DNA of 64,000 nt from Diphasiastrum complanatum (GCA_029204225.1 CM055113.1:22143605-22207604), one strand, 5' to 3'; shown: positions 43,384-55,125, counted from the first letter of the stretch. Notes: a model not told the origin generated them from the letters alone. Numbers and translations are program-made.

Positions 43384-44368
43384 TGATCAGATATAGGGGA
43401 GAAAATTCACGAAGCAGTCGCGACTCTCTTTCAAGATTTGGATGGAGTTTAGATGCGTTCGCTGGGCACTGCCAACTGAAACACTCCTACAATCCTCTAG
43501 AGAGTAGTCAGTTACTACTGATCTACGTTCATAAAAACTAATATAGCATTCGACTTAATTTCAACCAAGGTGCAAAATTCAAAGGGAACAAGAAAACTCA
43601 GACATATGAAATAAACAGCATAAGCATTCAACATCCAAAATCAAACACAACTAGAAAACAATCTATATTGATTTTCTCTTATTTCTTCAGGGCACTGCAT
43701 GCAAATCCACGCAGTGCGTTGGCGTGAGAGAAGCACGGTTCTCTCACGAGTAGTAGTCTCACTTCACTAGCGAACAATTGGATCTTCTGATCCTAGACAG
43801 AATTATCTTCTCGCATGCAGGCGGAACTTCTGTCTGTGTTCGTCTTGATTGCTTACTAGCATCAGACTTCTTCAATGCCTCTTCTCTTAGTCATACTCAG
43901 CGTATCCTGTTCTGATATATGTCAAGTATTATCCAGTAAGTACGGTCTCTCTATGTAAACCTAGGATTAGAGTGATTATACATCTACAACTAAGAACTAT
44001 CTGTTGACGTCATGCCATCAGGTCAGATCTCTGTACTTCTGGGTACTTGCGTGATCTCTGGTGGTACTCCTTGGAGCGTGAGGATAGAACGAGTTTTGTT
44101 TCCACCATTGGTTTCGTTTATCTCGTCTGCCTTTCTCTTTTGCTGGACCGCAAAGGAATCTCGTTCCTGGATCCTTTGTGTTTGTGAATCGTTCATGTTC
44201 GCGAACCGTTTGTGTTCGAGAACTGTTCGTCTTCGTCTCCGTTGACTTTCGTGTTCGCAAAACTCTTCGTGTTTCGTGTCTCCAGATGTTCGAGTTCGCA
44301 AACATCTTTGTAAGGTGAAGGGCTGAAAGCTAGCAAGGCTTTGTAATAAAAAACACTTTGTTTCTTCA
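43384..44368 (-). repeat. copia-A 3' LTR
   Basis: On - it starts TGAAGAAACA (44368), directly after the polypurine tract AGAGGGAGC, and ends near 43384 (TGATCAG on +). About 985 bases; nearly the same as the 5' LTR at 48646-49598. Confidence 0.9.
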
Positions 44369-44379
44369 GCTCCCTCTGA

Positions 44380-45020
44380 AAGCATGGTAGCTTTATGATC
44401 CCGAGATTGCTCCTTTGCCTCTCAAGGAGCCCTTTGTCCAGAGCTTTAGTGAAGATGTCAACAACCATATCTTTCATTCCTATGAAGGTGGTCTGCATCA
44501 TCTTCTTTTCAATCAGATCCCTGATCAAGTGATACTTGATCGCAATGTGTTTCGTTCTTGAGTGGAACACATGATCTTTCATCAGGTGTATTGCAGAGGT
44601 GTTGTCCATCTGCAAGACCAATGGCTCATTTCTTGTTTCGCCCAATTCATCCAGGAACTGCCTTAGCCAAATTATTTTGTTGGCCATCTTCGCTGCTGCT
44701 ACGTACTCTGCTTCGTAGGACGACTGGGCTACAATGGTCTATTTCTTGCTGACCCAGAGAACCGCCCTGATGCGATGGTGCATCCTCCTGAGACGCTTTT
44801 ACAGTCATGTCTGAGAGATGCCTAGCTAGCATCGCTGTAGGAAAGTATCCTGAGACCTGCTCCACGACAATAACACAAGCCATAGTCCCTCGTTAATTGA
44901 AGATATTGCAAAATTTGTTTTGCAATCTTCCAATGTGTCGAGCCTGAATTCGTGCAGAATTGGCTCATCCTGAATACTGCATAAGCAATATCAGGACGTG
45001 TGTTGTCTGCAAGGTACATC
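44380..45020 (-). pseudogene. copia-A RNase H
   Basis: 45019-44822 reads MYLADNTRPDIAYAVFRMSQF and HWKIAKQILQYLQLTRDYGL (RT/RNase H connection). After a broken stretch, 44687-44380 reads KIIWLRQFLDELGE, LVLQMDNTSAIHLMKDHVFHS, TKHIAIKYHLIRD and VVDIFTKALDKGLLERQ. RNase H removes the RNA template during reverse transcription. Confidence 0.85.
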
Positions 45021-45049
45021 AGTGAACCTATCAGCCTCCTGTAGGGTGT

Positions 45050-46026
45050 GAGCTACATCTGTTCTCTTTCTTCCTCAATCTTTGAACTGTCGTCATTTGT
45101 TAGCATTGTCCCTGCGAGCATTGGAGTGTTTGCTCCTTTGCAGTTCAGCATCTCAAAGTCCTCTAAGATCTTCTGGGTGTATCTGGACTGGTGAAGGTAT
45201 AACTTGTCTCCCTCATAGTCCCTTTCAATTTGTAAGCCTAGGTAGCACCTGGCTTCTCCCAAATCCACTATCTCGAAATACTTCGAGATTCTATCTTTAC
45301 TTCAGCAATTAGCTGCTCACTCCTGCAAAGTATCAGAGTGTCATCCACATAAACAGCCACTATGATGATCTGCCCATCTATAATTCTGACATACACATTG
45401 GAGTCAGCCAACAGAGGCTTGAATCCCAATGATTTCAGAGCTTGATTCTTCTTCTTGTACCATTGTCAAGCTGATTGCTTCAGACCGTAGATGCTTCTAT
45501 GCATTTTGCATACATATTCAGGAAGTGAATTCGAGACAAATCCTGGGGGTTGATCCATGTAGACCTCTTCGTCTAATTCGCCATGCAAGAAGGCTGTCTT
45601 CTCGTCCACAATGTGGATCCTGAGGTCATAAGCTACTGCATATGCAAACAGCAAACATAGGGATGAATTTTTGACGACAGGAGAGAAGGTTTTAGAGTAG
45701 TCAATACCGTATCTCTGAGAGAAACCCTTCGCTACCAGTCTTGCCTTGTATTTCGTCACACTCCCGTCTGGTCCATATTTGAGTTTGAAAATCCATTTGT
45801 ATTTGACAGTCTTGCACTTATGAGGTAATGGCTCCAACGTCCATACCTGGTTCTTCCTCATGGACTCCATCTCTTCGTTCATGGCTTGGATCCATTTGTC
45901 CTTTTCTTGACTTTCAATCGCCTCCTCAAATGTCTGTGGTTCGCCACTGAACCCGTAGAATTCTTCTGATGTGGAAGCTAAGCTGCCTGGCACAAATCTT
46001 GCTAGTGCTCTTCGTGGTCTTGTCAA
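45050..46026 (-). pseudogene. copia-A reverse transcriptase
   Basis: 46026-45466 has WIQAMNEEMESMRKNQVWTL, YKWIFKLKYGPDGSV, KARLVAKGFSQRYGIDYSKT, TAFLHGELDEEVYMDQPPGF and MHRSIYGLKQSA. The active-site YVDD lies near 45345-45356 after a stop. 45268-45053 continues DLGEARCYLGLQIERDYEGD and YTQKILEDFEM. All copia RT blocks are present but split by stops. Confidence 0.88.
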
Positions 46027-46189
46027 CCTTCTGTGAGATCCTCCCGGAACAGCTATGTCTTTTTCCTTGTCTGCTCTGCTCGATCCGAAACCATCTTGGC
46101 TTACGAGAACTGCGGCGACAAGTTGCCTCTCGAATCTTTCTTTGTCTGATTCGTCGTTCGAATGGGAGACAACTCAAAAATCTTTGTTT

Positions 46190-47480
46190 TTCTATTCGTC
46201 CTCTGCTCCCTCTGATGTTGGCGGCAGGTCATAGTATTGTCTTTCTAGAACTTCAGAGTTAAAAAGGTCTTCGTTGGCCATTGTCCTGCTCTCGTCGAAT
46301 TTGACATCCCTCACTGTTTTCACAGTGTTCGTGTTTGGCATGTAGATTCTGTAGTATGACGAATTATTGTCATAACCTACCAGAAAGCCTTGCTCGGCTT
46401 TCTCATCAAGCTTCTTGCGAAGCTTATCAGGAATATGTGCATATGCTGTGTGAGGAACACCAGATTTACCTGTCCTGTTCTGGATGTTTGCGGTTGTAGC
46501 TACTGCTTCAGCCCATAGTGCCCCTGGAGCCTTCGAGTATGCCATCATGCATCTGGCTGCTTCTATCAAGGTCCTGTTCTTTCATTTAGTAACACCATTG
46601 TGCTATGGTGTGTAGGCTACAGTTCTTCTGTGAATGATGCCACGATTATTGCAGAAGTCAGTGAAGCGATTCGAGATATATTTGCCACCTCGGTCTATTC
46701 TAATCTGCTTCACCTTGCTGCCAGTGCATCTCTTAGTCCAATTCACATATTCTATGAATTTATCGAGTGCTTCAGATTTATTCTGAATAAAATACACTCT
46801 GGCAAACTTGTTATAATCATCAAGGAAGGTTATATAATATTTTGAACCTCCTACTGAGATCACGTTGAATGGACCGCAGATGTCAGAGTGCACCAGCTCC
46901 AAAATCTTTGTCGTTCTGTAGGAGTCTTTGATGAATGGTGTGCGTAACATCTTGCCTTTCAAGCATGCATCATAGGTGGTCGAACTGGTTGCATTCGAGA
47001 TGCTGACCCTTGTCATTTCTCCATGATGACTTGCCTGGTAGAGTGCCATTGAGTTCATGTGACAGAGTCTTCTGTGCCACAGAGTGTCTGGCGAGTCGTC
47101 ATGGGTTTGATGCATTTGATCTTCAGGTAGGCGCACCTTTAGATGATATAGGTTGCCCTTCCTTCTGCCTGGAGCAATGAGAGTGCTGGTGCTGGCATCA
47201 ATCACGTTGCATGCTTCGTTAGAAAATGCCACACGCATCTCTGCATCTGCTATTCTTGCTACAAAGTGCAAGTCTTGTTGCAGAGTTGGCACGAACAAAA
47301 TGTCTTCGAGTTGTTTGTCTTTGCCGTTGGTGTTGAGCCAGAGTGAACCAATATCATTCACTTGATGTTTGGATCCATTTCAAAGGACTATGAATCTTGA
47401 GGGATCTGCACTTGTGAAATCAAACATGATTCGTCTTGATGTCATGAAGTGCGAGGTGGCTCCTGAATCCAAGATCACCT
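46190..47480 (-). pseudogene. copia-A protease and integrase
   Basis: About 47480-47400 encodes the protease motif LDSGATSHFM. 47361-46603 covers gag-pre-integrase and integrase: LWHRRLCHMNSMALY, YDACLKGKML, HSDICGPFNV, YYITFLDDYNKFARVYF and QIRIDRGGKYISNRF; then TP, a stop, HNGV, and 46569-46192 with TLIEAARCMMAYSKAPGALW and GYDNNSSYYRIY. The pre-integrase HHCC and DD-E regions are partly altered (the usual D-N-G-G-E reads D-R-G-G-K). Confidence 0.85.
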
Positions 47481-47553
47481 CGTGTGTGTGAGATGTTGAT
47501 GTTGCACACACATCTTCACAGATATAGGCGGTCAAACAATTTTTGTTCATTCT

Positions 47554-48530
47554 TTATGTGCCCATCTTCGAGCTCTCGGGCTCCTCGACATAGGAAGAAC
47601 TATTATTGTTCTCATGTTTGTTCTGTGTTGATCTATTTTTTGGGTTCTGGCGGCAATCCATGGCTACATGACCCTTCTTATGGCAATGGATACACTCAAT
47701 CTTGGGATTGAGCCAGCAGGTATCTACTGTATGCCCGTCTCTTCTGCATCTTGTGCAGGTCTTCTTGTCTGCATCTTGTCGTTTCAACCTCCCTTTGGTC
47801 TTCTAGTTGCTTTTGTTAGTCCCCTCTGCATGTTGGTCACGATCATGCCTCTAATTCGACTCCCTCTTAGGCTTGAACTATTTCTTTGATTTTTTTCTGT
47901 TGTTGTAGAGTGTCTGGTCAGAATCATCTTTGTGATCAAGATGCTCTCTGGCCTCGACTTCCTCTCGAATCTCGACAATCGTCTTTTTGAGATTCATGGT
48001 AGGATCTTTCACGAAGGGTTTGTGTCGTCTGGAAAGATCTGGGTAAGGCTCTCAACAGATATGAAAGCTGCTTCTCAGCTGATATTGCATTCTCTGCTCT
48101 TGAGTTGTGTAGTGATAGACACAGATCCTTCATCTTTCTCACGAAAGAGGTGAAGTCTTTTCTATCCCAGTGCAGATTCGTCAGCTGATCTTCTAGCATC
48201 ATAATTTGACTTTTTGATTTCGTCTAAAGTCTTATGAGCAGTTCATCCCACATCTCCTTAGCTTTGGAAGGTGTAGCCAGGTCAAGTGTAAGGCTATTTT
48301 CAATGGAAGATGATAGCAAGACTACTGGCTTGTCATTTTTCTCCCTCCATTCGCGTAGCTCCTTGTCTGTTGTTGTAGGCATTTCTTCTGTGCCATCCAC
48401 CCAGGGGAAGAGTCCTTCGCCCTTGAGTATCAAAGATGTCTTAACTTTCCAGGCTAGAAAGTTAGATCCTAAAGAATTAAGTATAGTGCAGATCTTGCTC
48501 TACATGCTGCTGATTGAATCCATTGCTCCT
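47554..48530 (-). pseudogene. copia-A gag
   Basis: It starts near 48525 (MDSISSM), with SLILKGEGLFPWVDG, LATPSKAKEMWDELL (48433-48224), KMKDLCLSLHNSRAEN and QLSYLLRALPRSFQT (48202-47936). Two zinc knuckles, CTRCRRDGHTVDTC and CIHCHKKGHVAMDC, follow (47787-47554). This is a UBN2-type copia gag with frameshifts. Confidence 0.82.
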
Positions 48531-48617
48531 TGAAGTCTATTTTCATGTTAATGATTGATTGTTTGAATGCTTGGCCTCCTGGATCTGCTAGCTTCTTGTC
48601 TATGTCAAAATATGGTA

Positions 48618-48634
48618 GGGTGGCTCTGATACCA
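48618..48634 (-). other. copia-A primer-binding site
   Basis: On - it reads TGGTATCAGAGCCACCC, complementary to the 3' end of initiator Met tRNA, 11 bases after the LTR end at 48646. This is the standard copia priming site. Confidence 0.9.
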
Positions 48635-48645
48635 CACACACACAC

Positions 48646-49598
48646 TGATGAATCTAGGGGAGAAAATTCACGAAGCAGTCGCGACTCTCTTTCAAGATTC
48701 GGATGGAGTTCAGGTGCGTTTGCTAGGCACTGCCAGCTGAAACACTCCTACAATCCTCCAGAGAGTAGTCAGTTACTACTGATCTACATTCATAAAAATT
48801 AATACAGCATTATATGAAATAAACAGCATAAGCATTCAACATTCAAGATCAGACACAACTAGAAAATAATCTATATTGATTTTCTCTAATTTCTTTAGGG
48901 CACTGCATGCAAATCCACGCAGTGTGTTGGCGTGAGAGAAGCACAGTTTTCTCACGAGTAGTAGTCTTGTTTCACCAGCGGACAATTGGATCTTCTGATC
49001 CTAGACAGAATTATCTTCTCGCACGCAGACAAAACTTCTGTCTGTGTTCGTCTTGATTGCTTACTAGCATCAGACTTCTTCAGTGTCTCTTCTCTTAGTT
49101 AAACTTGGTGTATCCTGTTCTAATATATGTCAAGTATTATTCTGTAAGTACAGTCTCTCTATGTAAACCTAAGATTAGAGTAATTATACATCTACAACTA
49201 ATCAAGGAATTACAAGAGTGGCAGATTAGCCACGACCTAGGAAGTATCTGTTGACATCATGCCATCAGGTCAGATCTCTGTACTTCTGGGTACTTGCATG
49301 ATCTCTGGTGGTACTCCTTGGAGCGTGAGGATAGAACGGGTTTCGTTTCCACCGTTGGTTTCATTTACCTCGTCTGCCTTTCTCTCTTGCTAGACTGCAA
49401 AAGAATCTCGTTCGTGGATCCTTCGTGTTCGCAAACCGTTCGTGTTCGCGAACCATTCGTCTTCGTCTTCGTTGACTTTCGTATTCACGAAACTCTTCGT
49501 AGTTCGTGTCTCCAAATGTTCAAGTTCACAAACGTCTTCGTCAGGTGAAGGGCTGAAAGCTAGCAAGGCTTTGTAATCAAAAACACTTTGTTTCTTTA
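48646..49598 (-). repeat. copia-A 5' LTR
   Basis: About 953 bases, from the AAGAAACA terminus (49598) to ...TTCATCA (48646), followed by the primer-binding site. It contains the GCACTGC hairpin (48900-48925) and the TTCGTGTTCGCGAAC cluster (49420-49530). Its outer end has a changed first dinucleotide. Confidence 0.9.
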
Positions 49599-50190
49599 CA
49601 AAAGTACTCTGGAACATGACTAATTTGCCACTCTTGTAATCCATGATTAGTTGTAGATGTTTAATCTTTCTGATCTAGGAAGTTGCATGATGCGACACAA
49701 AAAAGTTTGCAAGCTATATACTTTCTGCTTGATGCATAAAACAAAAGAGATGAAAATATACAAAATACATGTTCGTTGAGCGAGACAATTTTGTAAGAGG
49801 ACCAGTAGATCCAGAAGTCCGCTAGTAAGCGAGGCACTATTCATGAGAGAATTGTATTTCTCTCACACCAATGCACTGTGTGGATCTGTCACACAGTGCT
49901 TGAAATCAGAAGATCAATAGATGATATTGTAGCTGTTATGCGCATATTATTCTAAATGATTGTATAATCTTGAATGAATATTTGTCTGCTACTAATCCTG
50001 TATCTCATTCACTTGTTTATTCAATTTTGCACATTGGTTTGATTTTGTTGAATGCTATATTAATCTATAACGTAGATCAGCAGTGTCTGTCTACATTCTG
50101 GAGGATTGTAGGAATGACATAGCTGGCAGTGACCAGTAATCATATCTGAATTCCACACGAACTGATTTTGTTCGCGAATTTTTTCGCTTC
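49599..50190 (+). repeat. Outer copia 3' LTR, right part
   Basis: This resumes the + LTR interrupted at 43379. Landmarks are the reverse complements of those in copia-A (CTAATTTGCCACTCTTGTAAT, ATTAGTTGTAGATG, the hairpin at 49873-49899, GGAGGATTGTAGGA). The end is diffuse near TTTTGTTCGCGAA at about 50175-50190, followed by CGCTT and TTTCG pentanucleotide repeats (50186-50310). Confidence 0.8.
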
Positions 50191-50870
50191 GCTTCGCTTC
50201 GCGATCGCTTGGCTTTCAGCATAAATCAATTTCAAAGCTCATTCAAGTTTTGTTTTGTTTCGTTTCATTTCGTTTCTTCTAGTTTTGTTTCGTTTCGTTT
50301 TGTTTCGTTATAGAGATTGATTGATCTTTTTCATGAATTCTTCTCGAGCATAAATTATTCGTCATCAGAACGATTTCGCGAATAGTTTCACAAATTGTTT
50401 GAAAGATTCCCATCAGTTCGTTACCAAAATTTTACTGGAATTTTAATTTGCACTTTCCGTCAATGTATAGTTGTGATTAATAGGAAAGGGCTATAAATAT
50501 GGGCACCACCAGACTTACTGACATTCCGTAATCTTTTCTTCATAACTCCTTTGTCATTTTGTTCTCTAGCTTTCTCTCGCAATATCATATTTGGACGCGC
50601 GCCTTCATTTTACGACCACTAATTTTTCATTGTCGCGCGCTAAAGTGATATCAGCCTCTTTTTACGGAATATTGAATCAACATGCATCTTGCTCTAGAGT
50701 CCCCTTTCAGAATCATTCACATGCACTGAAGCGATATCAGCCTCTTTCAACGGAATATTGAATCAATGTGTGCCTTGTTCAAAAGTCCCCGACCGAAATC
50801 ATTCACGTGCATTGAAAACCAATATCAGGTTCAATATGGCTAGTTTCTCAAAGTCCTTAGAAATTTTTGA
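50191..50870 (+). promoter_or_regulatory. TATA-containing segment with an 86-bp tandem duplication
   Basis: TATAAATA at 50492-50499 in a GC-flanked context (GGGCTATAAATATGGGC) is a good core promoter on +. Downstream, 50643-50728 and 50729-50815 are tandem copies (GATATCAGCCTCTTT ... CATTCACATGCA). No coding region follows; the sequence runs into a copia-B LTR fragment at 50871. It could be a lost gene's 5' end or an LTR leader. Confidence 0.4.
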
Positions 50871-51147
50871 TTGATCTTTCATCCCTACCAAGCTAGGGTT
50901 GGAATCTTGGAGATACCTCAACAAAGTAAAAATTACAAAAAATAGCTCCTACTTTTTTTCTCTTGTATCTAAGCATGATTTGGACTCATTCCAAAGGTTC
51001 TATCACTTAGATCAACTTGAGAACATCCTTATGAATGGAATCCTATGCTATTTGGCACATGTGACAAGCCACATCATGACCATCTAACTATTCACAAGTC
51101 ATATGACCAAAAGTAGTCAAGCTCGTATTGTAAATTTTTAACAAATT
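50871..51147 (-). repeat. copia-B LTR fragment
   Basis: It matches the right-hand 270 bases of the copia-B LTR (from CTTTCATCCCTACCAAG to AATTTTTAACA). The left part of the LTR is missing. Confidence 0.8.
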
Positions 51148-52043
51148 GAAAATTTGGCAATGAGGCATTGGAGGCCATTATTGAAAAATCGAAAGCCCAT
51201 GAAAAAACTGTCTACGGAGGAGGAATTTTTGGAATTCCAAAAAAAAATATCCTCCAAGGACTCAGTATATCCCCTCAGGCAATGTAGAGGCCATTGGAGG
51301 ACATGACATTAGCAGAACAAACGTCGTTGAATATGATGATTATGATCCGCTCATGTGGTCCACTTTGTTCCAGTCGCGGATTGGGGACAAGTCAGTTGAT
51401 CGAGAGTGTGATAGACTCTTTGTGTGGGCATTGTATGTGCATGATACTTTGTGGGTCAAACACAAACTTGGTGGTTTGTTGGTGTGCTTGAGTGTGAGTC
51501 AAGTAGAGAGTAGCAGGACATGCATAACATCTTTTGGACACTCTAGATGCTGCTACAATTTGTTTCTCGTTACTCCCATCAAATTTGAGCTTAAGGGAGA
51601 GAGTTAGAAATCAGATCTGATCTGATTCAATTTTATAAGCTTCAGATATGATATTGAAAGTATTACAGTTGATTGGTTTTGCTGTATTTGGTAGTAATTG
51701 GGACTTGACCTGCCATCGGCATATTAGTCAAGCACTCGTCCTGTATTCAGCTACTTGGGTTAGTTTAGTAGCCACACAAAGGTAAAAAATTAGATGTATA
51801 GTATTATTCACAATACTTGCTATACTCGGGGGCATGTCTCAAGTTGGTTGGTTGAATTTGGCCATATTGTCCCCGATCTTAGTTTGGTAGGTGGTAGGCC
51901 ATTTTTTGGACACTTGTCTTTTCATGTAGTTTTTGAATAAACTATATGTACAATTTTCTTTGTAATACAATTAACTTTTGTTGTGCCATCTTTGAGAGCT
52001 TGTGAGGTGTAGCTATGGTGATTGATTGATGTGATTTGCATAC
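51148..52043. other. Unassigned, with a polypurine-tract-like site and possible LTR start
   Basis: 51591-51610 (TTAAGGGAGAGAGTTAGAA) is almost the same as the polypurine tract and LTR start at 22691-22710, so a + copia LTR may begin at about 51604. Its end is not seen. Upstream ORFs (51294-51607) show no copia domain. Confidence 0.35.
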
Positions 52044-52588
52044 TGTTAAAATTACAGCAAATAAGGATCCAAAAACACTTGAAATGATGAGGGAAACAAT
52101 AGATTATGATCTCATAAGATTAGGACAACTTGAACCATCAAAATCCATCAAGAATCTATGCTTGAACCTCACTAAATGGCCCAAATCCTTGAAGAAGCCT
52201 TCACACGTGTGAAAGTACAGCCTCCCACAGTCTGATTACTATACACCAGACCTACATTCAATCCTATAATCATTAGAAATCACAAGGACTCAAACGATTA
52301 TGAACATAGAGAGCAATTGCACCAATATGAGAGAAAAATCATGAAATTGCTTGATTGATTTTGGTGAGAGATCATTACCTATATATACATGATCCATCAC
52401 GGTTTTGGGCAGGTATGAGTAGACCTAAACCTATTCCTAATGCTAATTTTGGTGGATCTTTTATCCCTACCAAGCTAGGGTTGGAATCTAGGCTATTTGG
52501 CACGTGTGACAAGCCACATCATGACCATCTAACTATTTACAAGTCATATGACCAAAACTAGTCAAGCTAGAATTGTGAATTTTTAACA
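52044..52588 (-). repeat. copia-B 3' LTR with internal deletion
   Basis: 545 bases. Compared with the other LTR, it lacks about 137 bases after TTGGAATCT (about 52490), a deletion after insertion since both LTRs start identical. Confidence 0.9.
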
Positions 52589-52655
52589 CTCCTCCTCACT
52601 ATCTAGCTTGGTTCAATCATTGCTTTACTAATCACTCCAAGTGATGATCTGAACT

Positions 52656-53426
52656 TCATAAAAGTAGATCAGCTACACATTCATTGCTTGGAACATGCTC
52701 CAAAGCAATCTCCTTGGCTTGCACCATTTCTCTCACAAAGTGATGGCATATCTCAATGTGCTTAGATCTTGCATGGAAGATTGGGTTAGATGCAAGGTCT
52801 TGGGCTGATATATTGTCATTGTAGATGATTGGTGCCTCCTCTGAATCCATGATCTTTAGCTCCACCAATAATCTCTTGATCCAAAGTACCTCCTTTGTGG
52901 TGGTTGTCAAAGCTTTGTACTCGACCTCGGTTAAAGATAGAGATATAGTTTCTTGCTTTTTGGAAAGCCATGAAACCACACCTTCTCCTACAAAAGTTGA
53001 CTAGGCACTTGTTGATTTTCTATCCCTATCCCTCTTGTCTCCTACAAAATTTGAATCACTAAATGCATGAAGGTTAATCACATCTCCTTTATATAGAATC
53101 CCAAAATCCAATGTACCTGAGATGTATCTTAGAATCCTCTTAGCCTTTTTCCAATGGATATTCAATGGTTTTTGCATGGATTGGCTCAACCTACATACAC
53201 TAAAGCTAAGATCTGGTCTAGTTATAGTGATCCACATTAAGGAGCCTATAAGTTGCCTAAACAAAGTGATGTCCGTGAAGGATCTTTCATCATCTACATT
53301 TTGCACTTTTACATCTTGCTCCATTGGTGTGTCAACACTTTTGCATTCTTCCATCTTAAACTTCTTCAAAAGACTTTGAGCATAGTTTACTTGACTTATA
53401 AAGATAAAATAAGATCCTCTAAGCAC
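52656..53426 (-). pseudogene. copia-B RNase H
   Basis: 53426-53001: YAQSLLKKFKMEECKSVDTP, GSLMWITITRPDLSFSVCRL, WKKAKRILRYISGTLDFGIL and FSDSNFVGDKRDRDRKSTSA. 52979-52656: VSWLSKKQETISLSLTEVEY, WIKRLLVELKI, NPIFHARSKHIEICHHFVRE. The two parts are separated by one stop and the C-terminal ADIFTK block has decayed to VADLLL. Confidence 0.88.
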
Positions 53427-53429
53427 CTC

Positions 53430-54677
53430 TATGCCTAAGATGAAGTGAAGACACCCTATATCTAGCGTCTTGAATTCTAAGGATAGATCTATCTTGATTT
53501 TTTCAATACCATCAACACTATTTCCACTAATGATGATGTCATCTACATAAATGAGTAAAAGTACAATACCAACATCATCAAACTTAATGTAAAGAGTGGG
53601 ATCATATTCACTTTAAACAAAAGAAAGTGAAATGAGATAGCAATGTAATCTTGAATTCCAAGATCTCAAGGCTTGCTTCAAGCCATATATGCTTCTTTGG
53701 AGATGGCATACTTTGACCTCCATTCCATGCTTGATGAACCCTTGTGGCGGCTCCATATAGATATCTTCTTCCAAAAAACCATTCAAGAAAGCATTAGAGA
53801 CATCCATTTGACATAGGATCCATCCAAAATGTGATGCAAGTGCAGTGATTAGCCTTATTGTGACCATCTTGGCCACGAGTGCAAAAGTTTCCTCATAGTC
53901 TATCCCTCTCTCTTGAGCATAACCTTTTGCAACTAATCTTGCTTTATGTTTGTTAACACTCCCATTTGCATTCATCTTAAACTTGAAGACCCACTTGCAT
54001 CCTATTACATTCCTTTGAGGTCTATCAACAAGCAACCAAGTTTCATTCTCAATCAAGGCATTATACTCATCCAACATAGCTTTATACCATTCTTTGGAGT
54101 TCAATGCATCTTTAACAATAGATGGTTCTTCAAAACTAGATAGAGCATAAGAAGTGGATGAGATACCCTCAACTTGCTGCCCTTTGCCTTGATATGTGAG
54201 CCTTGATGGCTCCACTTTTGCCCTTGAAGATATCCTTGGTGTGATAGGTGGGTTTGGTGCTTGCTCCTCCATGAGCTCCTCCTCGAATTCAAGATCTTGC
54301 GTCTCGGCCATCTTCTTCTTGATTGTTGGAGCACTTGAGCCTTCTTCAAGCATATGCATATGATGTTCATCAAATATAACATCCCTTGAAACAACAAATC
54401 TGTTCAAGGATGGGAGATAGATTTTGTAGCCCTTGCTTGCATATCCAAGCATGATCCCCCTTCTGGGAGATGGATCCTCCTTGGTTCTTGTTTCCAATGG
54501 CACATGCACATAACATATACACCCAAAAACTTTCAAGTGATTAAGATTGGGTTTCTTTCCATACAACATCTCATAAGGAGTTTTTCCTTCAATTGCTTTG
54601 CAAGACACCCTATTCACTAAGTAGTTTGCACATACAAGAGATTCACCCCAAAAGGATTTGGGCAAACAAGCATCCAA
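53430..54677 (-). pseudogene. copia-B integrase end and reverse transcriptase
   Basis: The 354-codon ORF 54677-53613 starts in the integrase tail (LPKSFWGESLVCANYLVNRV, GKTPYEMLYGKKPN, HLKVFGCICYVHVP). It continues with the linker and RT: WVFKFKMNANGSVNKHKARL, VAKGYAQERGIDYEETF, QMDVSNAFLNGFLEEDIYME, HLQRSIYGLKQALRSW. The YVDD block follows at about 53537-53551 in another frame (LLLIYVDDIII), then FKTLDIGCLHFILGIEVL. This is the best-conserved copia RT in the window. Confidence 0.9.
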
Positions 54678-54679
54678 TC

Positions 54680-54877
54680 TTAAAGCCTTAGAACATTCAC
54701 ATAATGTTCTATTCCTTCTTTCAGCAACTCCATTTTGTTGAGGAGTGTAAGGACAAGAAGTCTCTTTCTTGATCCCTTCCTCCTCCGAAAGGCCTTGAAC
54801 TCATTGGAGATGAATTCTCCACCATTGTCACTTCTAAGAATCTTGATGCTATAATTATGGTGCTTTTCCACAAACAA
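54680..54877 (-). pseudogene. copia-B integrase core fragment
   Basis: KILRSDNGGEFISNEFKAF is the second catalytic Asp block of copia integrase. A frameshift follows, and the PQQNGVAERRNR-type block is readable only across frames. Upstream the element is deleted. Confidence 0.85.
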
Positions 54878-55125
54878 CTTGAAATTTACAAAAGTATCAA
54901 ATACTTACCATTTACAATCTCCATTAGATCTTGCATGATCATGATGGATTCCATTCTAACTTTCCATATGGAATAGTTAGTTTTGTTTTAGTTTTCCTCC
55001 AATGGATTTGACTCACTTTGAGTTCTAGAATCAATGCTAGATGCTAAGATCCAATCTACACAAGGTTTAGATAAAAATTGTGATCAAATTGAATGAAAAC
55101 CAAGGATTTGGCTCATTTTAGCCCT

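Larger units (their letters stand above)
44375..48645 (-). mobile_element. copia-A internal region, complete order, decayed
   Basis: The LTR-flanked interior holds, on -, primer-binding site, gag, protease, integrase, RT and RNase H: the Ty1/copia order. Each domain is annotated separately. Stops and frameshifts (for example a stop inside the integrase TP-x-HNG block near 46600 and several around 45300-45460) indicate it can no longer move itself. Confidence 0.9.

Noticed and set aside
51294..51607. + ORFs before the second polypurine-like site
   Set aside because: A copia RNase H end would be expected before such a tract, but none of its motifs can be read in any frame.
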